Positions 9,551-19,190 of a stretch of 36,772 nucleotides of DNA are shown piece after piece. A program made the position numbers and the translations under genes. The stretch comes from Actinobacillus minor NM305 (GTDB lineage: Bacteria > Pseudomonadota > Gammaproteobacteria > Enterobacterales > Pasteurellaceae), in assembly GCF_000175195.1 (NCBI RefSeq), contig NZ_ACQL01000093.1, forward strand, positions 1 through 36,772, read 5' to 3'. Numbering within the stretch: the stretch's first letter is position 1; each line of letters opens with the position of its first letter. A model generated the notes under the pieces. It saw nothing but the letters and a program-made list of their open reading frames with translations, had not been told where the DNA came from and searched no databases.

Positions 9551-9570
9551 TCTACCTAAGGCTAGGTAGA
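9551..9570 (-). other. Stem-loop at the predicted 5' end of the ompW mRNA
   Basis: A perfect 8-bp stem (TCTACCTA with TAGGTAGA) closes a 4-base loop. It starts within a base or so of the predicted ompW transcription start and lies before the ribosome binding site. 5'-terminal hairpins like this are known to protect E. coli ompA mRNA from decay. Confidence 0.5.
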
Positions 9571-9577
9571 TTGTGCC

Positions 9578-9618
9578 AGTGTAAAGAATTTGAATTGAAT
9601 GTTATTGACAATGATCAA
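9578..9618 (-). promoter_or_regulatory. ompW promoter with class II FNR site
   Basis: TTGACAATGATCAA at 9605-9618 differs from the FNR consensus TTGAT-N4-ATCAA at one base. On the minus strand a TACACT -10 element lies at 9583-9578, which would start transcription near 9571. The FNR centre then falls at about -41.5, the classic activating position. This predicts higher ompW expression without oxygen. Confidence 0.7.
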
Positions 9619-9663
9619 ATTTTTAACATTTACCTACTCCGAATGGGGTATTTATTTTATTTT

Positions 9664-9679
9664 TGTGATCTACTTCACA
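9664..9679. promoter_or_regulatory. CRP-binding core between ompW and clpB
   Basis: TGTGATCTACTTCACA is a perfect match to the CRP core TGTGA-N6-TCACA. It lies just upstream of the clpB heat-shock promoter and about 60 bases behind the ompW FNR site, so it could act on either gene. Confidence 0.7.
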
Positions 9680-9685
9680 TTTTCT

Positions 9686-9714
9686 CTTGAAATTTTTTAG
9701 GTTACCTCCATTTA
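9686..9714 (+). promoter_or_regulatory. Sigma-32 (RpoH) heat-shock promoter of clpB
   Basis: CTTGAA at 9686-9691 and CTCCATTTA at 9706-9714 are 14 bases apart. They match the RpoH consensus CTTGAA and CCCCATTTA with one mismatch in the -10 element. The promoter lies 66 bases before the clpB start codon. Confidence 0.85.
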
Positions 9715-9779
9715 TTGTCGTACTGAAGTTTTGCGCAAAATGCAAAATCGGTACAGATTAAAAAATGAGAGGAAATGAT

Positions 9780-12353
9780 ATGAACTTTGAAAAATTCACA
9801 ACAAAATTACAAGAAGCAATTGCAGAAGCACAGTCCTTAGCGGTTGGCAAAGATAATCCTTATATTGAACCGGCTCACTTACTTTATGCACTTTTAAAAC
9901 AGCAAGATGGCTCGATTGCCCCTTTGTTTACGGCATTGAATGTGCAACCGCAACAATTAAATAGCGAATTAGAGGCAATTTTACACCGCTTGCCTCAGGT
10001 ACAAGGCGGAAATACACAGCCATCGCAACAACTTATTCGTTTACTAAACCAATCTGATAAGTTGGCACAACAATTTGGCGATAGTTTTATTTCATCAGAA
10101 CTCTTTGTGCTTGCAGCTTTGGAAGATAATGGTGATTTAGGAAAATTATTTAAGAAACTTGGTTTAACAAAAGAAAAAGTGACACAAGCAATAAACCAAA
10201 TTCGAGGAGGAGAAAAAGTGAATAATCAAAACGCAGAAGAAACCAGACAAGCGCTACAAAAATATACGATTGATTTAACAGAGCGTGCGCGTGCCGGTAA
10301 ATTAGATCCTGTTATTGGGCGAGATGAAGAGATCCGCCGTACAGTACAAGTGTTACAACGCCGTACAAAAAACAACCCTGTTCTTATTGGGGAACCCGGT
10401 GTGGGTAAAACCGCTATTGTTGAAGGTTTAGCTCAACGTATCGTAAATGGCGAAGTGCCGGAAGGTTTAAAAAATAAACGTGTGTTATCGCTCGATATGG
10501 GAGCATTAATTGCCGGTGCAAAATATCGTGGCGAATTTGAAGAACGATTAAAAGCGGTATTAAATGAATTAGCCAAAGAAGAAGGGCAAGTGATCCTCTT
10601 TATTGATGAAATTCATACAATGGTCGGTGCAGGCAAAACCGATGGGGCAATGGATGCGGGTAACTTATTGAAACCTTCCCTTGCTCGCGGCGAATTGCAC
10701 TGTGTGGGTGCGACAACTTTAGATGAATACCGTCAATATATTGAAAAAGATGCGGCACTTGAACGCCGCTTCCAAAAAGTATTGGTTGATGAACCAACCG
10801 TTGAAGACACGATTGCGATCTTACGTGGTTTGAAAGAACGTTATGAAATTCATCATCACGTACAAATTACCGACCCAGCGATTGTGGCGGCAGCAACCCT
10901 TTCACATCGCTATATTTCAGATCGCCAATTACCGGACAAAGCGATTGATTTAATTGATGAAGCGGCTTCAAGTTTACGTATGGAAATTGACTCTAAACCA
11001 GAGCCATTAGATAAACTAGAGCGCCGTATTATTCAACTTAAATTAGAACGCCAAGCGTTACAAAAAGAGGAAGATGAAGCAAGCCGCCAGCGTCTTGCAA
11101 AATTAGATGAAGAATTGACCGCTAAAGAGCGTGAATATTCGGAATTAGAAGAAGTTTGGAAAGCGGAAAAATCGGCTTTATTAGGTACGCAGCATATTAA
11201 AACAGAGTTAGAAAATGCTCGTATTGCATTAGAACAAGCTCGCCGAGAAAGCAATTTAGAAAAAATGGGCGAACTTCAATACGGTAAAATTCCAGCCCTT
11301 GAAAAACAACTTCAAGAGGCAGTAAAACGTGAAGAAGAAGGTGGCGATAACCATTTACTTCGCACCAAAGTTACCGATGAAGAAATTGCTGAAGTGCTTT
11401 CAAAAGCAACAGGTATTCCGGTTTCTAAAATGATAGAAGGCGAAAAAGACAAATTACTCCGTATGGAAAATGTTTTACATACTCGTGTGATTGGTCAAAA
11501 TGAAGCGGTTGAAGCGGTAGCAAATGCGATTCGCCGTAGCCGAGCAGGGCTTTCAGATCCGAACAAACCGATTGGTTCTTTCTTGTTCTTAGGACCAACA
11601 GGGGTAGGTAAAACAGAGCTTTGCAAAACGTTAGCGAATTTCCTCTTTGACGATCCGGATGCGATGGTGCGTATCGATATGTCAGAATTTATGGAAAAAC
11701 ACAGCGTTTCTCGCTTAGTAGGTGCGCCTCCGGGTTATGTGGGTTATGAAGAGGGCGGTTATTTAACAGAAGCGGTTCGTCGCCGTCCATATTCGGTAGT
11801 TTTACTTGATGAAGTGGAAAAAGCACACCCAGATGTCTTTAATATTCTTCTTCAAGTATTAGATGATGGACGTTTAACCGATGGACAAGGCCGCACGGTT
11901 GATTTCCGTAATACGGTTGTGATTATGACTTCTAACTTGGGTTCTCATTTAATTCAAGAAATGCCGAATGCAAGCTATGGTGAGTTGAAAGAAGTGGTAA
12001 TGTCAGTGGTTTCACAACATTTCCGCCCAGAGTTCATTAACCGTATTGATGAAACCGTGGTCTTCCACTCACTTGGTCAAGAGCATATCCGTTCGATTGC
12101 ACGTATTCAATTAGAACGTTTAATCAAACGTATGGCAGAACGAGGTTATGAAGTAACTATTACCGATGCAGCGATTGACCATATCGGTAAAGCCGGATTT
12201 GACCCACTCTTTGGTGCTCGTCCGCTTAAACGAGCGATTCAACAAGAGCTTGAAAACCCATTAGCGCAGCAAATTCTAGGCGGTAAATTATTACCAAATA
12301 GACCTGTGGTTGTGGATTATCAAGATGATCAATTAGTGATTAAAAACAGTTAA
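9780..12353 (+). CDS. clpB: ATP-dependent disaggregase chaperone ClpB
   Basis: ClpB (Hsp104 family) is a cytoplasmic hexameric AAA+ machine that pulls proteins out of aggregates together with DnaK. At 857 residues from the ATG at 9780 it has exactly the length of E. coli ClpB. Domains in order are the N-domain (1 to about 145), NBD1 with Walker A GEPGVGKT and Walker B LFIDEIH, the coiled-coil middle domain (about 400-530), and NBD2 with Walker [15 protein letters not shown] lies 6 bases before this start. An in-frame ATG 15 bases earlier lies ahead of that site and is less likely. A second, internal start is predicted at residue 147. Confidence 0.97.
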   Translation: MNFEKFTTKLQEAIAEAQSLAVGKDNPYIEPAHLLYALLKQQDGSIAPLFTALNVQPQQLNSELEAILHRLPQVQGGNTQPSQQLIRLLNQSDKLAQQFGDSFISSELFVLAALEDNGDLGKLFKKLGLTKEKVTQAINQIRGGEKVNNQNAEETRQALQKYTIDLTERARAGKLDPVIGRDEEIRRTVQVLQRRTKNNPVLIGEPGVGKTAIVEGLAQRIVNGEVPEGLKNKRVLSLDMGALIAGAKYRGEFEERLKAVLNELAKEEGQVILFIDEIHTMVGAGKTDGAMDAGNLLKPSLARGELHCVGATTLDEYRQYIEKDAALERRFQKVLVDEPTVEDTIAILRGLKERYEIHHHVQITDPAIVAAATLSHRYISDRQLPDKAIDLIDEAASSLRMEIDSKPEPLDKLERRIIQLKLERQALQKEEDEASRQRLAKLDEELTAKEREYSELEEVWKAEKSALLGTQHIKTELENARIALEQARRESNLEKMGELQYGKIPALEKQLQEAVKREEEGGDNHLLRTKVTDEEIAEVLSKATGIPVSKMIEGEKDKLLRMENVLHTRVIGQNEAVEAVANAIRRSRAGLSDPNKPIGSFLFLGPTGVGKTELCKTLANFLFDDPDAMVRIDMSEFMEKHSVSRLVGAPPGYVGYEEGGYLTEAVRRRPYSVVLLDEVEKAHPDVFNILLQVLDDGRLTDGQGRTVDFRNTVVIMTSNLGSHLIQEMPNASYGELKEVVMSVVSQHFRPEFINRIDETVVFHSLGQEHIRSIARIQLERLIKRMAERGYEVTITDAAIDHIGKAGFDPLFGARPLKRAIQQELENPLAQQILGGKLLPNRPVVVDYQDDQLVIKNS
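10206..10220 (+). promoter_or_regulatory. Internal ribosome binding site and GTG start for the short ClpB form
   Basis: GGAGGAG at 10206-10212 is followed by an in-frame GTG at 10218, codon 147 of clpB. E. coli clpB makes an N-domain-less form from an internal GTG at codon 149 in the same local sequence (GGE-x-VN). The short form here would have 711 residues. Confidence 0.75.
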
Positions 12354-12362
12354 TGGGAGATA

Positions 12363-12388
12363 AAAAAGGGAGCTTAGGCTCCCTTTTT
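12363..12388 (+). terminator. clpB intrinsic terminator
   Basis: An 11-bp stem (AAAAAGGGAGC with GCTCCCTTTTT) closes a TTAG loop just after the clpB stop. It is symmetrical enough to serve the converging ftsX transcript too. Confidence 0.92.
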
Positions 12389-12418
12389 AATAATAGACTG
12401 AGGTATATGTTGATTTAC

Positions 12419-13357
12419 CTAGTATTTTGAACCTATCCGAATAATATGTTTGCTTGTTGCAATTTTTGCTGAAAGCCAGCCAATAAAAATACATGCAACG
12501 ATAAGGAAGAGCATTTCGCTAAATCCTAAACCGTGAAGTTCAAATTTTACGGTAAACATATCGGTCACATATTTTACCACACCGGTTAAATAGCTAATGA
12601 CAACGCTACTAAAGAGAATAGCAAGTAAGCTACCTAAAAAGCCATAAATCATACCCGTATAAAGAAATGGACGAGCGATAAAGTGATCGGTTGCACCTAA
12701 AAGTTGTTGAACTTCAATAGAGGAGCGACTGTTAGCGACATCTGTTCTAACTGCATTACCAATGACAAGGAAAACAGCAATAAGCATCAATAATGTACAA
12801 ACGATCGCAATGCGAGCAATGAGCCATGTTAAGGCTGTTAATTTCTCAAGCCAGCCATTGTCTAGACGAATTTCTTGCACGCCTTTAATGTTTTGCAAAC
12901 CATTACGAAACTCAAGCATTGTATCATTCGTGCTAAATTGTTTTTTGGGTTTTAAAATTACCACTGCAGGAAGAGGATTATCTTCAATAATATCTAATGC
13001 TTCGCCGAAACCAGACCACGAGCGAAATTCCTCAAGACTTTGCTGACGAGAAATAAAATTAAGTGATTCAATTTTATCTGTCTCAAATTGGCGAATTTTT
13101 TCAACGACTAAATTGACTTCATTATCTGATAAGTTTTTATTCAGATAAACAGTTAATTCGGGTTCCGGATAAAATTCTGTTGCAGCTTGGTGTGTATTTT
13201 TCCATAGTAGATATCCCACGGTAGGAATCGTTAGCGATGAAGCAATCACAAGAATTGTTAAAAAGGTACCAAACTTACGTTTTAATAAATCTTGCCAAAC
13301 AGATCTTAATATATAGCGTGTTTGTGCGCCGAAATGACTATTAAATGAACGAACCAT
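12419..13357 (-). CDS. ftsX: Cell-division protein FtsX
   Basis: FtsX is the membrane half of the FtsEX complex at the division septum, where it relays FtsE ATP hydrolysis to periplasmic activators of cell-wall amidases. The 312-residue protein has a cytoplasmic N-terminus, a first membrane helix at about residues 30-50, and a periplasmic loop to about residue 170. Three further helices follow in the C-terminal half. The cytoplasmic RSSIEVQQLLGATDHF segment is typical of the family. It follows ftsE with 18 bases between. The rpoH gene that often follows ftsX is absent here; clpB converges instead. Confidence 0.94.
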   Translation of the reverse strand: MVRSFNSHFGAQTRYILRSVWQDLLKRKFGTFLTILVIASSLTIPTVGYLLWKNTHQAATEFYPEPELTVYLNKNLSDNEVNLVVEKIRQFETDKIESLNFISRQQSLEEFRSWSGFGEALDIIEDNPLPAVVILKPKKQFSTNDTMLEFRNGLQNIKGVQEIRLDNGWLEKLTALTWLIARIAIVCTLLMLIAVFLVIGNAVRTDVANSRSSIEVQQLLGATDHFIARPFLYTGMIYGFLGSLLAILFSSVVISYLTGVVKYVTDMFTVKFELHGLGFSEMLFLIVACIFIGWLSAKIATSKHIIRIGSKY

Positions 13358-13375
13358 AAATTATTCCTTGTTACT

Positions 13376-14029
13376 TTAATTTTTTAAATGTCCTTGCTCA
13401 AGTACCAAACAAGGTTTTGGTCGTTTGGCGATAATATTTGTATCGTGTGTTGCTACGATGACGGTTGTTCCTTGTTGATTAAACTCTTCAAAGAGACGGA
13501 AGATTTCAAAAGAGAGTTTTTCATCAAGGTTACCGGTTGGCTCATCTGCCAGTAATACAGTTGGGCGATGGACTATCGCTCGAGCAATATCAACTCGTTG
13601 CTGCTCCCCTCCTGATAGATGAAGCGGTAAGTAGTTTGCCTTATGCGCTAATCCTACTCTCTCCAAAGCTAGACGTGCTTCCCTTTCTACAATTTGCTGA
13701 TTTAGTCCTTGAATAATTAAAGGTAAAGCGACATTGTCTAAAATTGTTCGGTCGGTCAGTAATCGATAATCTTGATGTACCATGCCGATTTGGCGGCGTA
13801 AAAATGGAAGTTCATGAGAGGCTAAGCGTGTAATATCGTGACCATTAAAAACAATTTGCCCACCATTTGCACGTTCAATGCCCATAATCAGTTTTAAAAG
13901 CGTACTTTTGCCCGCACCAGAATGCCCAGTTAAATATGCCATTCCACCAGGCGGAAGATGAAAGCTAATTCCTTGTAAAGCAGGTTTGCCGCCTTTATAT
14001 GCTTTGTTTACATTAGTAAATTTGATCAT
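13376..14029 (-). CDS. ftsE: Cell-division ATP-binding protein FtsE
   Basis: FtsE is the ABC-type ATPase of the FtsEX complex on the cytoplasmic face of the septum. The 217-residue protein carries Walker [10 protein letters not shown] near residue 36, the ABC signature LSGGEQQRV near 138, Walker [13 protein letters not shown], and the switch His in VATHD. Gene order ftsY-ftsE-ftsX is the usual one in proteobacteria. It is separated from ftsY by 90 bases that contain a small hairpin. Confidence 0.96.
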   Translation of the reverse strand: MIKFTNVNKAYKGGKPALQGISFHLPPGGMAYLTGHSGAGKSTLLKLIMGIERANGGQIVFNGHDITRLASHELPFLRRQIGMVHQDYRLLTDRTILDNVALPLIIQGLNQQIVEREARLALERVGLAHKANYLPLHLSGGEQQRVDIARAIVHRPTVLLADEPTGNLDEKLSFEIFRLFEEFNQQGTTVIVATHDTNIIAKRPKPCLVLEQGHLKN

Positions 14030-14083
14030 TGTGTTTGTCTTTTCTTAATTTTCCACCGTTAAGGGGAAGTTGATCAAATGGCA

Positions 14084-14109
14084 TGAGGAAAAAGTGAGCA
14101 ATTTCCTCA
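14084..14109 (-). other. Intercistronic hairpin between ftsY and ftsE
   Basis: TGAGGAAA pairs with TTTCCTCA across a 10-base loop in the 90-base ftsY-ftsE gap. No T run follows, so it is more likely an RNA-processing or stability element than a terminator. Confidence 0.35.
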
Positions 14110-14119
14110 CCCAAGCATG

Positions 14120-15673
14120 TTAAGCATCTTTTTCGTCATGAATAAATAATGCTTCAATAAATTCCTCTGCGTTAAAAGGACGCAGATCCTCAATTTTTTC
14201 ACCTACACCAATAAAACGGATTGGAATATTAAATTGATCAGCAATCGCAAAAATGACCCCACCTTTTGCCGTACCATCAAGTTTAGTTAAGGTAATGCCT
14301 GTTAAGCCTACTGCTTCATTAAAGAGTTTTGCTTGGCTAATCGCATTTTGTCCTGTTCCTGCATCTAACGTGAGCATAATTTCATGTGGAGCGGTTTCAT
14401 CGTATTTTTGCATAACACGTACAATTTTTTTCAGCTCATCCATCAGGTTGTTTTTATTTTGTAAACGACCTGCCGTATCAGCAATTAATACATCAATGTT
14501 TTTTGCGGAAGCTGATTGCATGGCGTCAAAAATGACGGAGGCTGAATCTGAACCACTTGTTTGTGCAATAACCGGAATGTTATTGCGTTCTCCCCAAACT
14601 TGGAGCTGTTCAACTGCAGCTGCACGGAAAGTATCGCCGGCGGCTAACATGACAGATTTTCCTTCATTTTGGAACTGGCGTGCTAATTTACCAATGGTCG
14701 TTGTTTTACCTACACCATTCACGCCAACCATTAAAATCACATAAGGTTTTTTACTCGTATCAATTTCTAATGGGCGAGCTACCGGTTTAAGAACATCGGC
14801 TAACTCTTCTTTGAGAAGTTGATAAAGCGCATCGGCATCTTTAAGTTGTTGTTTTGTTGCATGTTGAGAAAGATTGTTAATAATTTTAGTGGTAGTTGGC
14901 ATACCTAAGTCGGCAATTAACAGTTGCTCTTCAAGTTCCTCAAAGAGTTCATCATCAATTTTCTTACCACGGAAAAAGTTGAAAAAGCCCGAACCAATAC
15001 TTTGTTTTGTTTTAATCAGACCTTGAATTAAACGACTGAAAAAACCACCTTGACTTGGTTTTTCTTGATACTCATCTTGTGCTTTAGACTCAGATTCTTT
15101 TACAGGTTGTGTATCTGAAACAGTTTCATGAGCTTCGCTTTCACCTTCAAATTCAATAAGCTCCTCAAGCTCTTCAAATTCTTCTTCAGCAGCGGATTTA
15201 TGGTGTTCTTCTGCATGTAATTCTGCTTCAACAATCTCTTCAATTTGTGCTTCAAACTGTTGATGATGGTTAATAGAAGGTGGTTCTTCTTGAGTATAAG
15301 CGGTCGTATTTTCACTGTTTTTTGCAAACTCTTCAGCAAAATTAACCGCTTGTTCCTGAGACTCTTCCGCTTTTGGAGATGTGGAATTAGTATCAACAAG
15401 TGTAACACTTCGAGCTTTTTCTTCTTCGAAACTTTGCTCAATTTTTTCTTCTAATGTTTCGAGTTTTTCTTCGATTTCCTCTTCTAACTTTTCTGCAAAA
15501 GTTTCAAACTGTTGTGCTTTCTCTTTTAAATGCTCGACTGCTTCTTCAAGGACAGAGTTTTCTGTCATTGACGATGGTTGCTGGGTTTCTTCTTGTTGAG
15601 GCGTATCTTGAGTCGCTTCTTCTTTTTTCCCAAAGCCAAGCCACGACCAAAAGCCTTTTTTCTTTTCCGACAT
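14120..15673 (-). CDS. ftsY: Signal recognition particle receptor FtsY
   Basis: FtsY is the membrane-associated GTPase that docks SRP-ribosome complexes at the Sec translocon. From the ATG at 15673 it has 517 residues. The first 205 or so form a very acidic, Glu-rich A domain that opens with basic MSEKKKGFWSWLGFGKK. The NG domain follows, with G1 GVNGVGKTTT at about 317-326, DTFRAAAVEQ near 347, G3 DTAGRLQ near 399 and G4 TKLDGTAKGG near 463, ending GVGEKIEDLRPF. An in-frame TTG lies two codons upstream, but the ATG is preferred; only a weak GAGAA site precedes it. Confidence 0.95.
   Translation of the reverse strand: MSEKKKGFWSWLGFGKKEEATQDTPQQEETQQPSSMTENSVLEEAVEHLKEKAQQFETFAEKLEEEIEEKLETLEEKIEQSFEEEKARSVTLVDTNSTSPKAEESQEQAVNFAEEFAKNSENTTAYTQEEPPSINHHQQFEAQIEEIVEAELHAEEHHKSAAEEEFEELEELIEFEGESEAHETVSDTQPVKESESKAQDEYQEKPSQGGFFSRLIQGLIKTKQSIGSGFFNFFRGKKIDDELFEELEEQLLIADLGMPTTTKIINNLSQHATKQQLKDADALYQLLKEELADVLKPVARPLEIDTSKKPYVILMVGVNGVGKTTTIGKLARQFQNEGKSVMLAAGDTFRAAAVEQLQVWGERNNIPVIAQTSGSDSASVIFDAMQSASAKNIDVLIADTAGRLQNKNNLMDELKKIVRVMQKYDETAPHEIMLTLDAGTGQNAISQAKLFNEAVGLTGITLTKLDGTAKGGVIFAIADQFNIPIRFIGVGEKIEDLRPFNAEEFIEALFIHDEKDA
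15345..15353 (-). repeat. Uptake signal sequence, Apl type
   Basis: ACCGCTTGT is an exact minus-strand copy of ACAAGCGGT, the DNA-uptake signal of the Actinobacillus/Mannheimia branch. It lies inside the acidic part of ftsY. Confidence 0.75.
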
Positions 15674-15751
15674 AATCAATTCTCAATGAGTATAAAATGT
15701 ATCAAGTTTACCAAAAAAATAGTTTTATGAGTATGAAAAGATCAAGAGATC

Positions 15752-16603
15752 TTAGACCGAAAACGGATATTGGATACTTGGATGATATTCATAACCTTCT
15801 ACACGAAAATCATCAAGCGTTACCCAAGTTTCTAAATCTTCTAACGATTTAATTTTAGGATTAATGATAAGTTTTGGTGCAGATAAAGGTTCTCTTTTTA
15901 ACTGAACATCTCGCATCAGCTCAAGTTGATCTTCATAAATATGCGCATTAACAATTTTATGAAACGCTTGGCCTGCTTCATGTCCTGTAATTTGTGCCAT
16001 TAATGCTAAAAATGTATAGCATTGAATCATATTCCAGTTTAAGCCTAAAGGGACATCCGCTGAACGTTGAGTGCTATTAAGGTAAAGTTTACCGTCTAAC
16101 AATGAAAAATGATGGCTGTGTAAACATGGTCTTAGACAACCTAATTCAAAGGCTCCGGGGTGATAAAAGGTATAAATTTCACCACGGTTATCAATACCAC
16201 GACTTAAATCATCAACAATTTGGCGAAGTAAATCTACACTTCCGCCATTTGGTTTAGGAAAATTTCGACCAATAGCACCATAAACAAGCCCCATATCATC
16301 TTCGCCTTTGCGGTGTGGATTGGCTAACCAAGCACTATTTTCGTTAGCATTGGCATCCCACGATTTTGTACCTAAAGTACGAAAATCTGCTGCGCTACTA
16401 TAACCACGAATATAGCCTAATAATTCAGCAATAGCTGCTTTCCAAAAGCTACGGCGAGTTGTAACAAGGGGAAATTCGCCTTTTTCAACATCATAGGTTA
16501 AATCGGCATTAATTACGGTTAAACAACGCTTACCAGTGCGTTCATTGGATACCCATTTTCCTTCATTTACGATACGGTGGCATAAATCTAAATACTGTTT
16601 CAT
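15752..16603 (-). CDS. thyA: Thymidylate synthase
   Basis: ThyA methylates dUMP to dTMP with methylene-tetrahydrofolate. The 283-residue protein belongs to the longer ThyA form seen in Haemophilus and Vibrio rather than the 264-residue E. coli form. The catalytic Cys is C160 in [10 protein letters not shown]. The dUMP-binding [13 protein letters not shown] motif follows near residue 179, and the protein ends IQYPFSV. A GAGGA site supports the ATG at 16603. A TTG five codons upstream is rejected. It lies 78 bases after the ftsY start, on the same strand, and may run into ftsY. Confidence 0.96.
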   Translation of the reverse strand: MKQYLDLCHRIVNEGKWVSNERTGKRCLTVINADLTYDVEKGEFPLVTTRRSFWKAAIAELLGYIRGYSSAADFRTLGTKSWDANANENSAWLANPHRKGEDDMGLVYGAIGRNFPKPNGGSVDLLRQIVDDLSRGIDNRGEIYTFYHPGAFELGCLRPCLHSHHFSLLDGKLYLNSTQRSADVPLGLNWNMIQCYTFLALMAQITGHEAGQAFHKIVNAHIYEDQLELMRDVQLKREPLSAPKLIINPKIKSLEDLETWVTLDDFRVEGYEYHPSIQYPFSV

Positions 16604-16686
16604 TGAATCCTCAAGCAATTTCTTTTTATTTCAGGTAGAATTGTAACAGTTTTAGGAATTATCAAAAAGTGAATAAGGAGTACGAT

Positions 16687-17256
16687 ATGAAAACCTTAAT
16701 GAAATTTCTGTTAATTTGTGGTGTAACCATTCTTTCTGCATGTTCAAGTAATAAGACTCCAACCCGTTTAAGTGAATCGGAACTTGATCATAAATCTTAC
16801 GCAATCGCTTATAGCGTGACTGGGCAAACCTATAAAGATAGAGTAACACCAACCTACGATATTAATGCTTTTACACAAGGTGTTGATGATTGGTACTACA
16901 ATCGTATTTCTTTACCTATTGAGCAAATTCAAGCCATGACTTTAAACCGTTTGGTGGATCATAAAGAATATGCTTATTACAGCGGTGTCATGTTTGCGGC
17001 TGCATTTAAACAAAATGTGGATTATTTAGATAAAAATTGCTGGGGATTATTGCATAAACCAAGTATGGTTCAAGCTATGGATGATGCAATGCATGATTTA
17101 CAAAAGGGCAAAGTAAGAGATGATCAATATATTCGTGAAGGCGCAGACAAAATCATTCAACTTTGTGTAAAAACCATTGTTTATGATGAAAAGACCGAAG
17201 TAAAAGCAAAGAAAGCAACAAAAAAATCGGTAAAAAAAGCAAAAAATAATCAATAA
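16687..17256 (+). CDS. Putative lipoprotein of unknown function
   Basis: I do not recognise the family. The 189-residue precursor has a lipoprotein signal: basic MKTLMK, a hydrophobic stretch, and the lipobox LSAC with the lipidated Cys at residue 19, followed by SSN. Residue +2 is Ser, which predicts transport to the outer membrane. The mature part has no internal repeats or metal motifs, only two further Cys, and ends in a strongly basic KKATKKSVKKAKNNQ tail. AAGGAG lies 6 bases before the ATG at 16687, so the GTG six codons earlier is rejected. It is divergent from thyA and has its own terminator. Confidence 0.72.
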   Translation: MKTLMKFLLICGVTILSACSSNKTPTRLSESELDHKSYAIAYSVTGQTYKDRVTPTYDINAFTQGVDDWYYNRISLPIEQIQAMTLNRLVDHKEYAYYSGVMFAAAFKQNVDYLDKNCWGLLHKPSMVQAMDDAMHDLQKGKVRDDQYIREGADKIIQLCVKTIVYDEKTEVKAKKATKKSVKKAKNNQ

Positions 17257-17280
17257 GAAATGAATTACTAAGTAAAAAAT

Positions 17281-17309
17281 GGCACCCCATATAAATGGGG
17301 TGCCGCTTT
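17281..17309 (+). terminator. Terminator after the lipoprotein gene
   Basis: A perfect 10-bp stem (GGCACCCCAT with ATGGGGTGCC) closes an ATAA loop and is followed by GCTTTTT. It lies in the gap converging with aspA. Confidence 0.9.
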
Positions 17310-17334
17310 TTGGCAATGTATAGATGATATGTTG

Positions 17335-18762
17335 TTACTCTTCTTCCGTAAATTTCGCAGCTTTATAAGTCGGGTTCATGAGGTTTTCGACAGATAAAAT
17401 ATCATCAAGTTGTGCTTCTGTGAGTAAACCCATTTCTAACACTACTTCACGAACTCCACGACCGGTTTGTGCACAAACTTTACCAACGATATCGCCATTG
17501 TGGTGTCCAATAAATGGATTGAGATAAGTCACGATACCGATAGAGTTAAACACATAGTTTTGGCAAATTTCACGATTTACGGTAATGCCATCAATGCATT
17601 TATCACGTAAGTTCACACAAGCATTGGCAAGAATTTCAATAGATTCAAACATGGATTGACCAATGACCGGTTCCATAACGTTTAATTGTAGTTGTCCTGC
17701 TTCAGCCGCAAATGTAATGGCTGTATCGTTACCAATGACTTTGAAGCAAACTTGGTTTACTACTTCCGGTACAACAGGGTTTACTTTTGCCGGCATAATA
17801 GAAGAACCTGCTTGTAATTCAGGTAAGTTGATTTCATTTAAACCTGCACGTGGACCTGATGATAATAAACGTAAGTCGTTACATACTTTTGAAAGTTTTA
17901 CTGCTGTACGTTTTAAAGCACCGTGAACCATTACATAAGCACCACAGTCTGATGTTGCTTCAATCAAGTTTTCAGATAATACACATGGTAAACCTGTTAC
18001 TTCAGAAAGATGTTTTACAACAAGCTCTGAATAGCCTTCTGGTGTATTTAACCCTGTACCAATTGCTGTTGCGCCTAAGTTTACTTCTAATAGTAATTTC
18101 GCTGTGCGTTTTAAATTACGAACTTCTTCATCAAGTAATACCGCAAATGCTTTAAATTCTTGACCTACAGTCATTGGTACAGCATCTTGTAACTGTGTAC
18201 GTCCCATTTTTAACACATCGGCAAATTCTTCTGCTTTTGCTTCAAAACCTTTTTGTAAGTAACGGATTTTTTTAATTAAGTGCATGATGCTGTTATATAC
18301 GGCAATACGAAAACCCGTTGGATATGCATCATTTGTTGATTGGCTCGCATTAACGTGATCCATTGGATTCACAATTTTGTATTCACCTTTTGCATGACCA
18401 AGGATTTCAAGGGCAAGGTTTGCGACTACTTCGTTGGTATTCATATTAACTGAGGTACCAGCACCGCCTTGATAAACGTCTGATGGGAATTGATCCATGC
18501 AACGTTTATTGATAAGGATTTCATCACACGCTTGAACAATTGCTTTTGCGATTTTTTTCGGAATCGCACCGAGTTCACCGTTTGCAAGTGCCGTGGCTTT
18601 TTTTACCATAACCATACCACGTACAAACTCAGGAACATCAGAAATGGTATTTTTAGAAATATTAAAGTTTTCAACCGCTCTTAATGTATGAATCCCCCAG
18701 TACGCATCATTTGGTACTTCTCTTTTGCCTAATAAATCCACTTCAACACGAACGTTTTTCAT
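17335..18762 (-). CDS. aspA: Aspartate ammonia-lyase (aspartase)
   Basis: AspA splits aspartate to fumarate and ammonia in the cytoplasm and feeds fumarate respiration under anaerobic growth. The 475-residue protein starts [17 protein letters not shown] and contains the fumarase/aspartase signature [12 protein letters not shown] with the flexible catalytic loop. [11 protein letters not shown] and the [11 protein letters not shown] segment are also present. A perfect CRP site upstream fits the known catabolite control of aspA in E. coli. dcuA or groESL, often nearby in other bacteria, are absent. Confidence 0.96.
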   Translation of the reverse strand: MKNVRVEVDLLGKREVPNDAYWGIHTLRAVENFNISKNTISDVPEFVRGMVMVKKATALANGELGAIPKKIAKAIVQACDEILINKRCMDQFPSDVYQGGAGTSVNMNTNEVVANLALEILGHAKGEYKIVNPMDHVNASQSTNDAYPTGFRIAVYNSIMHLIKKIRYLQKGFEAKAEEFADVLKMGRTQLQDAVPMTVGQEFKAFAVLLDEEVRNLKRTAKLLLEVNLGATAIGTGLNTPEGYSELVVKHLSEVTGLPCVLSENLIEATSDCGAYVMVHGALKRTAVKLSKVCNDLRLLSSGPRAGLNEINLPELQAGSSIMPAKVNPVVPEVVNQVCFKVIGNDTAITFAAEAGQLQLNVMEPVIGQSMFESIEILANACVNLRDKCIDGITVNREICQNYVFNSIGIVTYLNPFIGHHNGDIVGKVCAQTGRGVREVVLEMGLLTEAQLDDILSVENLMNPTYKAAKFTEEE

Positions 18763-18801
18763 ATAAACCTCAAAAAAATTTAAGTAATCAAATCGGGGGA
18801 G

Positions 18802-18847
18802 ATCATAACGATTTTAGAAAATAGAAAATGTGATATAGATCACATTT
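18802..18847 (-). promoter_or_regulatory. aspA promoter with class II CRP site
   Basis: TGTGATATAGATCACA at 18829-18844, flanked by AAA and TTT, is a perfect CRP palindrome. On the minus strand a TATGAT -10 element lies at 18807-18802, giving a start near 18795. The CRP centre falls at about -41.5, replacing the -35 element. Confidence 0.82.
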
Positions 18848-18894
18848 TTTGAAGGCTATACGGGATATAAACTCACTATTCGGATTAGTTTTTT

Positions 18895-19173
18895 TTATGA
18901 TTGAGACAGGTGGAGAAAGTAAAGCGTAGGTAAACCAAGCGACCAAAATAGCCCGGATACCACTACGGCAGTATGAAATTGCCAATGTTTTGTTTTATGC
19001 TTGATGTATTTCATCGCTAAAAATGTGCCAATAAATCCACCAGCAACACAAAGGGAAAGTAGGTAAGATTCAGGAATACGCCATTCTCCTTGAATGGCTT
19101 TTTGTTTATCTCGATACATGAGGAGAAAACTCACTAAATTGATCACGAGAAAACAAATAAAAAAGAATTGCAT
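18895..19173 (-). CDS. DUF1294 small membrane protein
   Basis: This is a 92-residue protein with about three membrane helices and the DUF1294 pattern: DKQKAIQGEWRIPE after the first helix, then a GG-containing helix (AGGFIGTF), then the basic KHKTKHWQF segment. The function of DUF1294 is not known. A GAGG site lies 5 bases before the ATG at 19173. The frame is open for 14 codons upstream, but that stretch overlaps the purM terminator and is rejected. Confidence 0.8.
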   Translation of the reverse strand: MQFFFICFLVINLVSFLLMYRDKQKAIQGEWRIPESYLLSLCVAGGFIGTFLAMKYIKHKTKHWQFHTAVVVSGLFWSLGLPTLYFLHLSQS

Positions 19174-19190
19174 AAAAACCTCAATAAAAA

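Noticed and set aside
15100-15599. Overlapping frames on both strands in the FtsY acidic region
   Set aside because: They are by-products of Glu-rich codon runs (GAA/TTC) in the FtsY A domain.
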